A stretch of 64,000 bases of DNA. Source: Pseudomonas putida. Its GTDB lineage: Bacteria; Pseudomonadota; Gammaproteobacteria; Pseudomonadales; Pseudomonadaceae. Of the stretch, positions 50,497 to 59,535 are shown piece by piece. How positions within the stretch are numbered: position 1 is the stretch's first letter; each line of letters begins with the position of its first letter. The notes beneath the pieces are model-generated. The model worked only from the letters and a program-made list of their open reading frames with translations, was not told the origin of the DNA and did not search any database. The translations under genes and the position numbers were made by a program. The DNA lies in NCBI RefSeq assembly GCF_001636055.1, contig NZ_CP011789.1:2914001-2978000 (forward strand). The letters are read 5' to 3'.

Positions 50497-51867
50497 TCAA
50501 TCGGCCATTTGCAACTCAGGCAGCTTCACCCGGAACGCGCGAGTAAGGCCGATCAGCAACACCAGGCCCAGCGCCATCCAGCACAGGCCGATGGTGAAGG
50601 ACATGCTCGACAGGCTGGTCCACAGCCACAGCGTGCTGAGAAAACCCAACCCCGGGATCAGGCCGTAACGCATGCAGTTTGCCGTACCGCGCAGTTTCTG
50701 GTCGGCCAGGTAGTGCTTGACCACCGCCAGGTTGACCGCCGAGAAGGCGAACAGCGCGCCGAAGCTGATCATGTTGGCGACGGTGTCCAGGCTGATGAAC
50801 AGCGCACTCAGCGAGACCAGGCCAACCACCAGGATTGCGAAGGCCGGGACGCGTTTTTTCGTCACCAGTTGGCCGAAGGCACGGGGCAGGGCGCCGTCAC
50901 GGCCCATGGCGAACAGCACCCGCGACACACTGGCCTGGGAGGCCATTGCCGAGGCGAAGCAGCCTGCCACATAGGTGGCGGTAAAGGCGCTGGCCAGCAG
51001 GCGCCCGCCTGCGCTGTTCATCACCTCTACCGGGGCGGAGTCCGGGTTGGCGAAGCTGCTCCAGTCCGGGTGCACCAGTTGCGCGAAGTAGGACACCACC
51101 AGAAACAGCAGGCCGCCGATCAGCGACACCGCCATGATTGCCCGCGGGATGCGCCGGGTCGGGTCGCTGGTTTCCTCGGCCATGGTCGAGACTGCGTCGA
51201 AGCCCACAAACGACAGGCACAGCACGGCAGCGCCGGCCATGATCGCCGAGGCGCTGAAACCTTCATGGTAGAAGGGCGCGGTCAGCGATATCGGCTGCAC
51301 TTGGGTAGACAGGCTGTTGATGGACAAGGCCACGAACACCACGATGAATACCAGTTGCGCGACCACCAGAATGCCGTTGACCCGGGTCACCGACTCGATG
51401 CCGATCAGGTTGAGGAAGGTCACCGCGCCGATGGCGCCCAGTACCCACACCCAGGCGTGGACCGTCGGGAAGTATTCCGACATGTAGATGCCGATCAGCA
51501 GGTAGCTGAGCAGTGGCAGAAAAATGTAGTCGAGCAGCAGCGTCCACCCCGCCATGAACCCTGCGTGGGCGCCGAAGGCTTTGCGCGTGTAGGTATAGAC
51601 CGAGCCCGAGTAGGGATGCGCCTGGACCATGCGGCCGTAGCTGTAGGCGGTGAAGAGCATGGCGCCCAGGGTCAGCAGGTAGGCGGTTGGCAGGTGGCCC
51701 TTGGTGATCTGGGCAACCAGTCCGTAGGCGGAGAACACTGCCAGCGGCACCATGTAGGCGAGGCCGAAGAGCACCAGGGCGGTCATGCCCATGGATTTGC
51801 GAAAGCGGGTACTGGCAGCGCTCGAATGTGCCGTGGAATGCGCAGCGGTTGTGGTTGTTGTATGCAT
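50497..51867 (-). CDS. APC-family amine/amino-acid permease (PuuP-like)
   Basis: 456 residues, about 12 membrane helices. A Thr/Ala/Ser-rich N-terminus is followed by MGMTALVLFGLAYMVPLAVF. The loops AHPYSGSVYTYTRKAFGAHAG and SFVGFDAVSTMAEETSDPTRRIPRA (key part GFDAVSTMAEE) match the PuuP/APC group of putrescine importers. It is divergent from the aminotransferase, with two regulator palindromes in between. It likely brings in the amine that the aminotransferase and aldehyde dehydrogenase degrade. Substrate by context and family: putrescine or a related amine. Confidence 0.85.
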   Translation of the reverse strand: MHTTTTTAAHSTAHSSAASTRFRKSMGMTALVLFGLAYMVPLAVFSAYGLVAQITKGHLPTAYLLTLGAMLFTAYSYGRMVQAHPYSGSVYTYTRKAFGAHAGFMAGWTLLLDYIFLPLLSYLLIGIYMSEYFPTVHAWVWVLGAIGAVTFLNLIGIESVTRVNGILVVAQLVFIVVFVALSINSLSTQVQPISLTAPFYHEGFSASAIMAGAAVLCLSFVGFDAVSTMAEETSDPTRRIPRAIMAVSLIGGLLFLVVSYFAQLVHPDWSSFANPDSAPVEVMNSAGGRLLASAFTATYVAGCFASAMASQASVSRVLFAMGRDGALPRAFGQLVTKKRVPAFAILVVGLVSLSALFISLDTVANMISFGALFAFSAVNLAVVKHYLADQKLRGTANCMRYGLIPGLGFLSTLWLWTSLSSMSFTIGLCWMALGLVLLIGLTRAFRVKLPELQMAD

Positions 51868-52112
51868 GGCTGACTCCGGGTGCAGGACGCCGCAGTATGC
51901 GAGCGAGCTCGATACTGTCGAGGGAGAGGGCGATTGGGCTGAAGGCGGACCTTCGTTCAGGCGCTGTGGCTATCTCGAGGGCGGGAGCGGGTGCGACGTG
52001 AGGTGATGAAGCGTGCGTTCATGGCGTTGTTCTCTTTATTGACCTGGCACGAAAGGTAAGGCCGCATCTGGGGGCCTTGGCGCATGCTCCCATAGCCGAT
52101 TCGCCTTCGAAA

Positions 52113-52128
52113 TCACCCGTTGGGGTGA
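52113..52128. promoter_or_regulatory. Palindrome TCACCC-N4-GGGTGA, copy 2
   Basis: TCACCCGTTGGGGTGA, the reverse orientation of copies 1 and 3 in its central GTTG. It lies in the divergent region, centre 38 bases from copy 3, so two dimers could bind on similar faces of the helix or form a loop. Confidence 0.7.
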
Positions 52129-52150
52129 GCCGGTGACGGGGCTGGAGACC

Positions 52151-52166
52151 TCACCCCAACGGGTGA
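52151..52166. promoter_or_regulatory. Palindrome TCACCC-N4-GGGTGA, copy 3
   Basis: TCACCCCAACGGGTGA, identical to copy 1, 66 bases before the aminotransferase start. Confidence 0.7.
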
Positions 52167-52231
52167 TTTCACACGGTTGCTGGCTGCTGCAAGCTTCGGT
52201 GGCGTCTCCATACCAACAAGGAAAACCGCCC

Positions 52232-53614
52232 ATGAACGCGCCTTTCGTACCCCAACGCCAGACCCGTGACTACCAGGCCGCCGATGCTGCACACCATATC
52301 CATGCCTTCCTCGACCAGAAGGCGCTCAACGCCGAAGGCCCCCGGGTAATCGTCGGCGGTGAGCGGCTGCATCTGTGGGACAGCGACGGCAAGCGCTACC
52401 TGGACGGTATGTCGGGCCTGTGGTGCACCCAGCTCGGCTACGGGCGCAAGGACCTGACCGCGGCCGCGGCGGCGCAGATGGACCAGCTGGCCTACTACAA
52501 CATGTTCTTCCACACCACTCACCCGGCGGTGATCGAGTTGTCCGAGCTGCTGTTCAGCTTGCTGCCGGGGCACTACAGCCACGCGATCTACACCAACTCC
52601 GGCTCCGAGGCCAACGAGGTGCTGATCCGTACCGTGCGCCGCTACTGGCAGGTGCTTGGCCGGCCGAACAAGAAGGTCATGATCGGCCGTTGGAACGGCT
52701 ACCACGGCTCGACCCTGGCGGCCACGGCGCTGGGCGGAATGAAGTTCATGCACGAGATGGGCGGGCTGATTCCGGATGTGGCGCACATCGATGAGCCGTA
52801 CTGGTATGCCGCCGGTGGCGAGCTGAGTCCGGCCGAGTTCGGTCGCCGCTGCGCCTTGCAGCTGGAAGAAAAAATCCTTGAGCTTGGGGCCGAGAATGTC
52901 GCCGGCTTCATCGCCGAGCCGTTCCAGGGCGCCGGCGGCATGATCTTTCCGCCAGAAAGCTACTGGCCGGAAATCCAGCGCATCTGCCGCCAGTACGACG
53001 TGCTGCTGTGCGCCGACGAGGTGATCGGCGGGTTCGGTCGTACCGGCGAATGGTTCGCCCATGAGTACTTCGGTTTCGAGCCCGACACCCTGTCGATCGC
53101 CAAGGGCCTCACCTCGGGCTACGTGCCGATGGGCGGGCTGGTGCTGAGCAAGCGCATCGCCGAAGCACTGGTCGAGCGCGGCGGGGTATTCGCTCACGGC
53201 CTGACCTATTCCGGGCACCCGGTGGCCGCTGCGGTGGCGATTGCCAACCTCAAGGCCCTGCGTGACGAAGGCATCGTCCGCCAGGTGAAAGATGACACCG
53301 GGCCCTACCTGCAGCGCATCCTGCGCGAGGTGTTCGCCAACCATCCCCTGATTGGCCAGGTACAGGGCGCCGGGCTGGTGGCGGCACTGCAGTTCGCCGA
53401 GGACAAGGCCAGCCGCAAGCGCTACGCCAACGAGAACGAGCTGGCCTGGCAGTGCCGGACTTTCGGCTTCGAAGAGGGGGTGATCATTCGTTCGACCTTG
53501 GGGCGGATGATCATGGCGCCTGCGCTGGTGGCCAACCACAGCGAGCTGGACGAGCTGGTGGAGAAGACCCGCAAAGCGGTCGACCGCACCGCGCAGGCCC
53601 TGGGCAAGCTCTGA
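52232..53614 (+). CDS. Class III aminotransferase, putrescine/omega-amine:pyruvate type (SpuC-like)
   Basis: 460 residues from ATG 52232 (MNAPFVPQRQTRDYQAADAA), AAGGA upstream. PLP features: YTNSGSEANEVLIRTVRRYW (120-139), IGRWNGYHGST, ADEVIGGFGRTGEW and the PLP lysine K291 in SIAKGLTSGYVPMGG. The arrangement and sequence style are those of SpuC, the putrescine-pyruvate aminotransferase, though the family also covers beta-alanine and other omega-amines. It would turn an amine into an aldehyde, which the next gene oxidises. Two regulator palindromes lie upstream. Confidence 0.87.
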   Translation: MNAPFVPQRQTRDYQAADAAHHIHAFLDQKALNAEGPRVIVGGERLHLWDSDGKRYLDGMSGLWCTQLGYGRKDLTAAAAAQMDQLAYYNMFFHTTHPAVIELSELLFSLLPGHYSHAIYTNSGSEANEVLIRTVRRYWQVLGRPNKKVMIGRWNGYHGSTLAATALGGMKFMHEMGGLIPDVAHIDEPYWYAAGGELSPAEFGRRCALQLEEKILELGAENVAGFIAEPFQGAGGMIFPPESYWPEIQRICRQYDVLLCADEVIGGFGRTGEWFAHEYFGFEPDTLSIAKGLTSGYVPMGGLVLSKRIAEALVERGGVFAHGLTYSGHPVAAAVAIANLKALRDEGIVRQVKDDTGPYLQRILREVFANHPLIGQVQGAGLVAALQFAEDKASRKRYANENELAWQCRTFGFEEGVIIRSTLGRMIMAPALVANHSELDELVEKTRKAVDRTAQALGKL

Positions 53615-53658
53615 AGCGGCTGCGCTACCTTTCCTACCCACGGTACCTGGAGCACAAC

Positions 53659-55149
53659 GTGCACGATTCAACCTACTGGCGGCATCAAGCCGCCAACCTG
53701 ACTTTTCGCGATCAAGCCATGATCGGCGGCCGCTTCGTGGCCGCCACAGGTGGCGCAACGTTCGATGCGATCAACCCTGCCAACAACCAGCTGCTGGCGC
53801 GGGTCGCCGCCTGTTCCGATGAGGACGTAGACCGTGCCGTGGCCAGTGCTCGGCAGGCGTTCGAGCAAGGCCCGTGGGCCCGGATGGCGCCGACCCAGCG
53901 CAAGCGTGTGATGCTGCGCCTGGCCGAGTTGATGCTGGTCCACCGCGAGGAACTGGCGCTGCTCGAGTCGCTGAACATGGGCAAGCCGGTGCTCGACGCC
54001 TACAACATCGATGTGCCGGGCGCCGCCCATGTCTTCGCCTGGTATGGCGAGTCGCTCGACAAACTCTACGACCAGGTTGCGCCCACTGCGTCCGATGCCG
54101 TGGTCACCATCACCCGTGAACCGATCGGTGTGGTCGCAGCCGTGGTGCCGTGGAACTTCCCGCTGGACATGGCGGCCTGGAAACTGGCCCCGGCCTTGGC
54201 AGCGGGCAACAGCGTCGTGCTCAAGCCTGCCGAACAGTCGCCGCTTTCGGCGCTGCGCCTGGCCGAGCTTGCACTGGAGGCGGGCATTCCCGAAGGGGTG
54301 TTGAACGTCGTGCCGGGGCTGGGCGAGATCGCCGGCAAGGCATTGGGCCTGCACCCCGATGTCGATTGCCTGGTATTCACCGGCTCCACCCAGGTGGGCA
54401 AGTACTTCATGCAGTACTCGGCGCAGTCGAACCTGAAGCAGGTGTGGTTGGAGTGCGGTGGAAAAAGCCCGAACCTGGTGTTCGATGACTGCAAGGACCT
54501 GGACCTGGCCGCAGAGAAAGCCGCATTCGGCATCTTCTTCAACCAGGGTGAGGTCTGCTCGGCCAACTCGCGACTTTACGTGCAGCGCTCGATCCATGAC
54601 GCGTTCATCGAGCGTCTGATCGCCAAGGCGCGCGAGTGGCAACCCGGTGATCCGCTCGATCCGGCCAGCCGCGCCGGCGCTATCGTCGATGCGCAGCAGA
54701 CTTCGCAGATCATGGCCGCAATCGGCCGTGCACACGAGGAGGGGGCGTCTCTGGTGGCCGGTGGGCGTCAACTCAGCTTCAACGGCTCCAGCAACTTCAT
54801 CGAACCGACGATTTTCACCCATGTCGACCCGCAGTCGTCGCTTTCGCGTGACGAGGTCTTCGGCCCGGTACTCGCAGTGACGGCCTTCGACACTGAAGAG
54901 GAGGCTATCCGCCTGGCTAACGACAGCCTCTATGGGTTGGCCGCGTCGGTCTGGAGCGACGACCTGAACCGCGTGCATCGGGTTGCCAGGCAGCTCAGGG
55001 CCGGCAGCGTTTCGGTCAACACCGTCGATGCGCTCGATGTGGTCGCCCCGTTCGGCGGCTACAAGCAGTCGGGCTTTGGGCGTGACCTGTCACTGCATGC
55101 GTTCGACAAGTACACCCAGTTGAAGACCACCTGGATCCAGCTGCGCTGA
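53659..55149 (+). CDS. Aldehyde dehydrogenase (PuuC/KauB-like)
   Basis: 496 residues from GTG 53659, with GGAG 7 bases upstream. NAD-binding and catalytic features are PWNFP (164-168), TGSTQVGK, the Glu265 motif WLECGGKSPN, and catalytic Cys300 in NQGEVCSANSR. Length and motif style match PuuC and KauB, which oxidise gamma-glutamyl-aminobutyraldehyde, 4-aminobutyraldehyde and 4-guanidinobutyraldehyde. It follows the aminotransferase by 44 bases and oxidises its product. It could also be the missing step that turns AruI's 4-guanidinobutyraldehyde to the acid. Confidence 0.9.
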   Translation: MHDSTYWRHQAANLTFRDQAMIGGRFVAATGGATFDAINPANNQLLARVAACSDEDVDRAVASARQAFEQGPWARMAPTQRKRVMLRLAELMLVHREELALLESLNMGKPVLDAYNIDVPGAAHVFAWYGESLDKLYDQVAPTASDAVVTITREPIGVVAAVVPWNFPLDMAAWKLAPALAAGNSVVLKPAEQSPLSALRLAELALEAGIPEGVLNVVPGLGEIAGKALGLHPDVDCLVFTGSTQVGKYFMQYSAQSNLKQVWLECGGKSPNLVFDDCKDLDLAAEKAAFGIFFNQGEVCSANSRLYVQRSIHDAFIERLIAKAREWQPGDPLDPASRAGAIVDAQQTSQIMAAIGRAHEEGASLVAGGRQLSFNGSSNFIEPTIFTHVDPQSSLSRDEVFGPVLAVTAFDTEEEAIRLANDSLYGLAASVWSDDLNRVHRVARQLRAGSVSVNTVDALDVVAPFGGYKQSGFGRDLSLHAFDKYTQLKTTWIQLR

Positions 55150-55164
55150 TCTCGGGCGCAGCGT

Positions 55165-56301
55165 TCAATGCCGTGGCGGCCTGGCACAGTTCAGTGCCGC
55201 CACGGCGACCGCCAGCGCCGCCCCGGCGTAAGCCCAGATCGCTGGCACCTGCGGTAGCAGCACACCGGCCAGCATCGGCCCGAGCCCGGCGCCGATGTCG
55301 CGCCACACGGCATTGCTGGCCAGCGCCTGAATGCGCGCGTGTGGATTGCGCAGCGCGACGAGGGTCATCACCAGCGGCAACTGCAAGGCGCGCAGCACCA
55401 ACACGAAGAAGGCGCCGATGAACAGCCAATGGCTGGCGAATACCAGCAGCGCCAGTGACGTGGCCAGCGACAGCACCACCAACATGCGCAGTGCGCCGAA
55501 GCGGTCTGCCAGGCGTCCGCCAAAGGGGCTGAAGAGCATCTCGCTCAGATAGCGCACCGCCATCAAGACACCGGCCACCAGTACCCCCGACTCGCCCATA
55601 TGGCCTTGCGCATACAGCGAGAGGCCGAATATGAACAGGCCGTCCAGCGTCACCCCTTCAATGAAGGACCAGGTGGCGATGCTGTCCGGCAGGCGCAGAC
55701 GCCGACCGCTGCGCGCGGCAATGTCATGGCCGCCGCAAGGCAAGGCGCGGGCACGCCACAGGCCGCACAGGGCACTGATGCACAGTACGTAGAACACAGC
55801 GCGCGGGCCGTAGACCTGGGCCATCAGCGCCCCCAGCGGCAAGGCCAGCATGGGGCCGATGGCCAGGGTTGCCCGCGAGCGCCCGGCGCGGCGGGCTGCA
55901 CCTTGTGCTTCGGCAGTGGCGAGCGTCTGGGTACTGAGGTTGAAGGTCGCAAAGCACAGCCCCCAGACCAGGCGCAGCACCAGCAGTGCGGCGAATCCGC
56001 CAAGGGTGGCGTTACCCAGTGCACACACCGCTGCGGCAAAGGCCGCCAGGCTGCACGCCGCACGATCGCCATGGCGTGCATAGAACCGCACCACCCAGCC
56101 ATAGCCGATGATCCGTACCAGGCGATTGGCCGCCAGCAATACACCCGCCTCGACCAGGGTCACGCCGAAGTCCGAAGCGTACATGGGCAGTAGCAGATAG
56201 AGCAGTACGTCACTGGGCAGGCACAGGCCGAGTACCTGGGCGGCGTTGCGCGAATCTCGGTCGGCGCGCAGGGTTTGCGCCGGTACGGCAGCGGACGACA
56301 T
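55165..56301 (-). CDS. MFS transporter of unknown substrate
   Basis: 378 residues from ATG 56301; ATGs at 56337 and 56352 are alternatives, so the start is uncertain. About 11-12 membrane helices, e.g. LCLPSDVLLYLLLPMYASDF at the start, ARHGDRAACSLAAFAAAVC after the first loop, and FSPFGGRLADRFGALRML, an MFS loop 8-9 type motif. It lies convergent to the aldehyde dehydrogenase and divergent from mesX. The family (drug/sugar-efflux-like) gives no substrate. Confidence 0.78.
   Translation of the reverse strand: MSSAAVPAQTLRADRDSRNAAQVLGLCLPSDVLLYLLLPMYASDFGVTLVEAGVLLAANRLVRIIGYGWVVRFYARHGDRAACSLAAFAAAVCALGNATLGGFAALLVLRLVWGLCFATFNLSTQTLATAEAQGAARRAGRSRATLAIGPMLALPLGALMAQVYGPRAVFYVLCISALCGLWRARALPCGGHDIAARSGRRLRLPDSIATWSFIEGVTLDGLFIFGLSLYAQGHMGESGVLVAGVLMAVRYLSEMLFSPFGGRLADRFGALRMLVVLSLATSLALLVFASHWLFIGAFFVLVLRALQLPLVMTLVALRNPHARIQALASNAVWRDIGAGLGPMLAGVLLPQVPAIWAYAGAALAVAVAALNCARPPRH
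55171..55205. terminator. Inverted repeat at the aldehyde dehydrogenase/MFS convergent end
   Basis: A perfect 10-bp repeat CCGTGGCGGC (55171-55180) / GCCGCCACGG (55196-55205) with a 15-base loop lies just after the aldehyde dehydrogenase stop, within the last codons of the convergent MFS gene. It could end the rightward transcript. No T-run is present. Confidence 0.4.
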
Positions 56302-56590
56302 GACAGTCTCGTGGCAAAGGGCGGGGGTACGCAGCATAACCTCAAGGGTCATGCCGGTAACACCCGTGTCATGGCGTCGGGGAGGTTGGCCGCCGTCCAG
56401 ACCTCGCATTTAGCAAGCGCTCAGAACGATCATGAATAAAATTGCAGATCATCTCGAAAAAAATGAGTTTGTCTCAAGGTACGATGATCCTGACAATCCC
56501 CCCATCGAATTTTCTCCCAGGGTAGGCAGCCGTTCGCTGCCCCGGTGAGGTGATGCAGGCCATCACCGCCCAACAGGATGTCAGAGACCG
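56302..56590. other. Divergent intergenic region with structured mesX leader
   Basis: The gap between the MFS gene and mesX is AT-richer in the middle. Two tandem hairpins lie close to the mesX start: GGCAGC-N5-GCTGCC (56525-56541) and GGTGATG-N5-CATCACC (56549-56567), 23 bases before the ATG. They may be leader RNA regulation. An imperfect MetR-like TGAA-N5-TT element lies at about 56433-56443. No gene is supported here. Confidence 0.4.
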
Positions 56591-57574
56591 ATGAACAACG
56601 AATTTACCTTTGCCATCAAACGCACGCGTTTCGATGAAGACTATTGCCCCGCGGAAAACACGCGTACCACGACAAACTTTGCCAACCTGGCCCGTGGGCG
56701 CAATCGCCAGGAGAACCTGCGCAACACCTTGAGCATGATCGACAACCGGTTCAATGCCTTGGCGCACTGGGACAATCCCGAGGGCGACCGCTACAGGCTT
56801 GAACTTGAAATCATTTCAGTCGAGATGACCATGGAGGGCCCGCAGGCCGATCACAGCCTTCCGCTGATCGAGTTGCTGAAAACGACGATCGTCGACCAGA
56901 AAACCAAGGCGCGTATCGAGGGCATTGTTGGCAACAACTTCTCGTCCTACGTGCGCGATTATGATTTCAGCGTGCTGTTGCTGGGGCATAACAAAGGCCA
57001 GCCCGACTTCAGTATTCCCGAGCACTTCGGCGATTTGCACGGCAAGTTGTTCAAGGCGTTCGTGAACTCCAGTACTTATAAAGCGCATTTTGCCAAGGCA
57101 CCGGTGATCTGCCTGAGCGTGTCGAGCAGCAGGACCTATCGCCGCACGGACAACCAGCACCCGGTATTGGGCGTCGAGTACCAGCAGGACGCCTATTCCT
57201 TGACCGATGAATACTTCAAGAAAATGGGCCTGACGGTCCGCTACTTCATGCCGCCTGACAGCGTCGCGCCCTTGGCTTTCTACTTTGCCGGCGACCTGCT
57301 GGAGGACTACAGCCCGCTTGAGCTGATCAGCACCATCAGCACGATGGACACCTTCCAGAAGATCTATCGGCCAGAGATCTACAACGCGAACTCGTCGGCT
57401 GGCAAAGCCTACCGGCCAAGCCTCGAGCATCAGGATTACTCACTGACGCGCATCGTCTACGACCGTGAAGAGCGCAGTCGGCTGGCGATCGAGCAGGGCA
57501 AGTTCGCCGAGGAACACTTCATCAAGCCGTACCAGGCGGTGCTTGAACAGTGGTCGTCCCAGTGCGCGCTCTGA
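56591..57574 (+). CDS. mesX: MesX, DUF1852 protein required with MesD
   Basis: 327 residues starting MNNEFTFAIKRTRFDEDYCP, the distinctive start of DUF1852 proteins, with later YFMPPDSVAPLAFYFAGDLLEDY and FQKIYRPEIYNAN. It is always next to a core methionine synthase (MesD) in genomes I recall. MesX, also called a putative oxygenase, is needed for MesD function in an oxygen-dependent, folate-independent methionine synthesis; the detailed reaction is not known to me. Cytoplasmic, no signal. It is followed after 29 bases by mesD and then by a flavin reductase, which could supply reduced flavin. Confidence 0.85.
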   Translation: MNNEFTFAIKRTRFDEDYCPAENTRTTTNFANLARGRNRQENLRNTLSMIDNRFNALAHWDNPEGDRYRLELEIISVEMTMEGPQADHSLPLIELLKTTIVDQKTKARIEGIVGNNFSSYVRDYDFSVLLLGHNKGQPDFSIPEHFGDLHGKLFKAFVNSSTYKAHFAKAPVICLSVSSSRTYRRTDNQHPVLGVEYQQDAYSLTDEYFKKMGLTVRYFMPPDSVAPLAFYFAGDLLEDYSPLELISTISTMDTFQKIYRPEIYNANSSAGKAYRPSLEHQDYSLTRIVYDREERSRLAIEQGKFAEEHFIKPYQAVLEQWSSQCAL

Positions 57575-57603
57575 TTGAACAAAATGCATAAGGTTTATCT
57601 GTC

Positions 57604-58635
57604 ATGAAAAAGCTGTTACCCACTTCAACCGCAGGCAGCTTGCCCAAGCCTTCGTGGCTGGCCCAGCCTGAAACCCTTTGGTCCCCCTGGAAGTTGCAGG
57701 ACGCGGAGTTGATCGAGGGCAAGCAAGATGCCTTGCGTTTGTCGCTGCAAGAGCAGCAGCAGGCCGGTATCGATATCGTCAGCGATGGCGAGCAAACCCG
57801 TCAGCACTTTGTCACGACCTTTATCGAGCACCTGAGCGGTGTGGATTTCGAGAAGCGGGAGACGGTCAGGATTCGTGATCGCTACGACGCGAGCGTGCCG
57901 ACGGTCGTGGGTGCCGTGGCTCGGCAGAAGCCCGTGTTTGTCGAGGACGCCAAGTTCCTGCGCCAGCAAACCCAGCAGCCGATCAAGTGGGCGCTACCGG
58001 GACCCATGACGATGATCGACACGCTGTATGACAGCCACTACAAAAGCCGCGAAAAACTGGCATGGGAATTTGCCAGGATTCTCAACCAGGAAGCCCGGGA
58101 GCTGGAAGCTGCAGGCGTCGATATCATTCAGTTCGACGAGCCGGCATTCAATGTGTTCTTCGATGAGGTGAATGACTGGGGCGTGGCCACCCTGGAGAGG
58201 GCCATCGAAGGGCTGAAATGTGAAACCGCGGTGCACATTTGCTACGGCTACGGCATCAAGGCCAACACCGATTGGAAAAAGACCTTGGGTTCGCAGTGGC
58301 GGCAATACGAGGAAGCGTTCCCCAAGTTGCAGAAATCCAGCATCGATATCGTTTCGCTGGAATGCCACAACTCGCGTGTGCCCATGGACCTGATCGAGCT
58401 GATTCGCGGCAAAAAGGTAATGGTCGGGGCCATCGATGTGGCCACCTCGACCATCGAAACGCCTGAGGAAGTCGCCGACACCCTGCGCAAAGCCCTGCAG
58501 TTTGTAGATGCCGACAAACTCTACCCCTGCACCAACTGCGGCATGGCGCCTTTGCCACGTCACGTTGCCAGTGGGAAGTTGAGGGCACTGACGGCGGGTG
58601 CAGACATCGTTCGGCGAGAACTGTTGAACGCGTGA
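57604..58635 (+). CDS. mesD: MesD, folate-independent core methionine synthase
   Basis: 343 residues, only the catalytic C-terminal barrel of MetE. It begins LPTSTAGSLPKPSWLAQPE and carries the zinc and substrate site residues in FDEPAFNVFFDE, CETAVHICYGYG (His/Cys), LECHNSRVP and YPCTNCGMAPLPRH (second Cys). The missing N-terminal MetE half fits the MesD class, which uses a methyl donor other than methyl-tetrahydrofolate and needs MesX and oxygen. It makes methionine from homocysteine. RBS and spacing fit cotranscription with mesX. Confidence 0.9.
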   Translation: MKKLLPTSTAGSLPKPSWLAQPETLWSPWKLQDAELIEGKQDALRLSLQEQQQAGIDIVSDGEQTRQHFVTTFIEHLSGVDFEKRETVRIRDRYDASVPTVVGAVARQKPVFVEDAKFLRQQTQQPIKWALPGPMTMIDTLYDSHYKSREKLAWEFARILNQEARELEAAGVDIIQFDEPAFNVFFDEVNDWGVATLERAIEGLKCETAVHICYGYGIKANTDWKKTLGSQWRQYEEAFPKLQKSSIDIVSLECHNSRVPMDLIELIRGKKVMVGAIDVATSTIETPEEVADTLRKALQFVDADKLYPCTNCGMAPLPRHVASGKLRALTAGADIVRRELLNA

Positions 58636-58713
58636 TGAACTCGGGAGGCCGAAGGCGGGCGCTTTCAGGCCTCCCCTGACCGTTGCGAACGGCCCCTTAT
58701 CCAGGATCTACGC

Positions 58714-59223
58714 ATGTCACTCCCCTGTACGGCTGTCGAGCCATCGCGCTTTCGCCACGCGCTCGGGCACTACGCCTCCGGCATCACGGTGATCACCTCT
58801 CGGCTCGATGACGAGCCGGTTGGGTTCACTTGCCAATCGTTCTATAGCGTGTCGATGAGCCCGCCGCTGGTGTCATTCAGCGTCATGTCCAATTCGGCCA
58901 GCTACCCCAAGATCCGCCAGGCTGGCCGCTTTGCGGTGAATATCCTGGCGTGTGGGCAGCATGACCTCTCCAACCAGTTCGCTCGACGGGGCACGGACAA
59001 GTGGCACGGCGTGCAATGGCAGGTTTCACCCTTGGGGAACCCGATCATCCGCGACAGCCTGCACTGGCTGGACTGCGAAATTCACGCCGAGCATCCTGCG
59101 GGCGATCACCTGATCGTGATCGGTGAAGTGAAAGCGGTGAACCTCCAGGAAGCAGCCGCAGCAACGCCTTTGCTGTATTTCAAGGGGCAGTATTGCAATC
59201 TCGCCGCACAGGGCGCGTTTTGA
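58714..59223 (+). CDS. Flavin reductase family protein (likely MesX/MesD partner)
   Basis: 169 residues with the flavin reductase (HpaC/DIM6-NTAB) fold: FRHALGHYASGITVITSRLDDEPVGFTCQSF (key part ASGITVITS, near 17-25), SVSMSPPLVSFSVMSNSASYPKI and GRFAVNILACGQHDLSNQFA. It would use NAD(P)H to make reduced FMN or FAD. It follows mesD by 78 bases on the same strand. If MesX is an oxygenase, a reduced-flavin supplier fits, but this link is inference. Confidence 0.85.
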   Translation: MSLPCTAVEPSRFRHALGHYASGITVITSRLDDEPVGFTCQSFYSVSMSPPLVSFSVMSNSASYPKIRQAGRFAVNILACGQHDLSNQFARRGTDKWHGVQWQVSPLGNPIIRDSLHWLDCEIHAEHPAGDHLIVIGEVKAVNLQEAAAATPLLYFKGQYCNLAAQGAF

Positions 59224-59349
59224 GCCCGCGCGGCGAAAGGGTGGCTGGCATCCGTAGCACCGCTCATCCGTTGCGCCGCAATTAAAACGAATCCTTCTGG
59301 GTGTGTCGAACTCGCTTATGTAGGCCCTCATAAAAAAGCGAGAACCCCC

Positions 59350-59535
59350 ATGAAAACCAATCTACTGGCCACAGCGCTGCTAACTGCCTGCTTTACCTTG
59401 CTCGGTGGCTGTTTCGACCGTGATAACGACCACCCGGCCAAGGACGCCGATCCAAGCAAACCTTCGCTGCAGATGCAGCAGCCCGATACATCCACGACCA
59501 ATCCGTCCCCCGAGACCAAACCGCAAAATCAATGA
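59350..59535 (+). CDS. Small lipoprotein upstream of the diiron oxidase gene
   Basis: 61 residues. The lipoprotein signal is MKTNLLATALLTACFTLLGG, with the lipid Cys at residue 21 in LLGGC. The rest is a short charged, Pro/Thr/Gln-rich tail (DADPSKPSLQMQQP, ending PETKPQNQ) with no fold visible. GCGAGA precedes the ATG. Its stop overlaps the next gene's start by ATGA, so it is the first gene of the operon. Function unknown. Confidence 0.72.
   Translation: MKTNLLATALLTACFTLLGGCFDRDNDHPAKDADPSKPSLQMQQPDTSTTNPSPETKPQNQ

Larger units (their letters stand above)
51868..52231. other. 364-bp divergent regulatory region
   Basis: Between the permease and the aminotransferase. No gene is supported. 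It contains two copies of the LuxR-type palindrome near its right side. The left 200 bases are featureless to my reading. Both divergent promoters must lie here. Confidence 0.5.

Noticed and set aside
52045..52065. Another TGGCACG sequence before the aminotransferase
   Set aside because: No TTGC element at the required distance.
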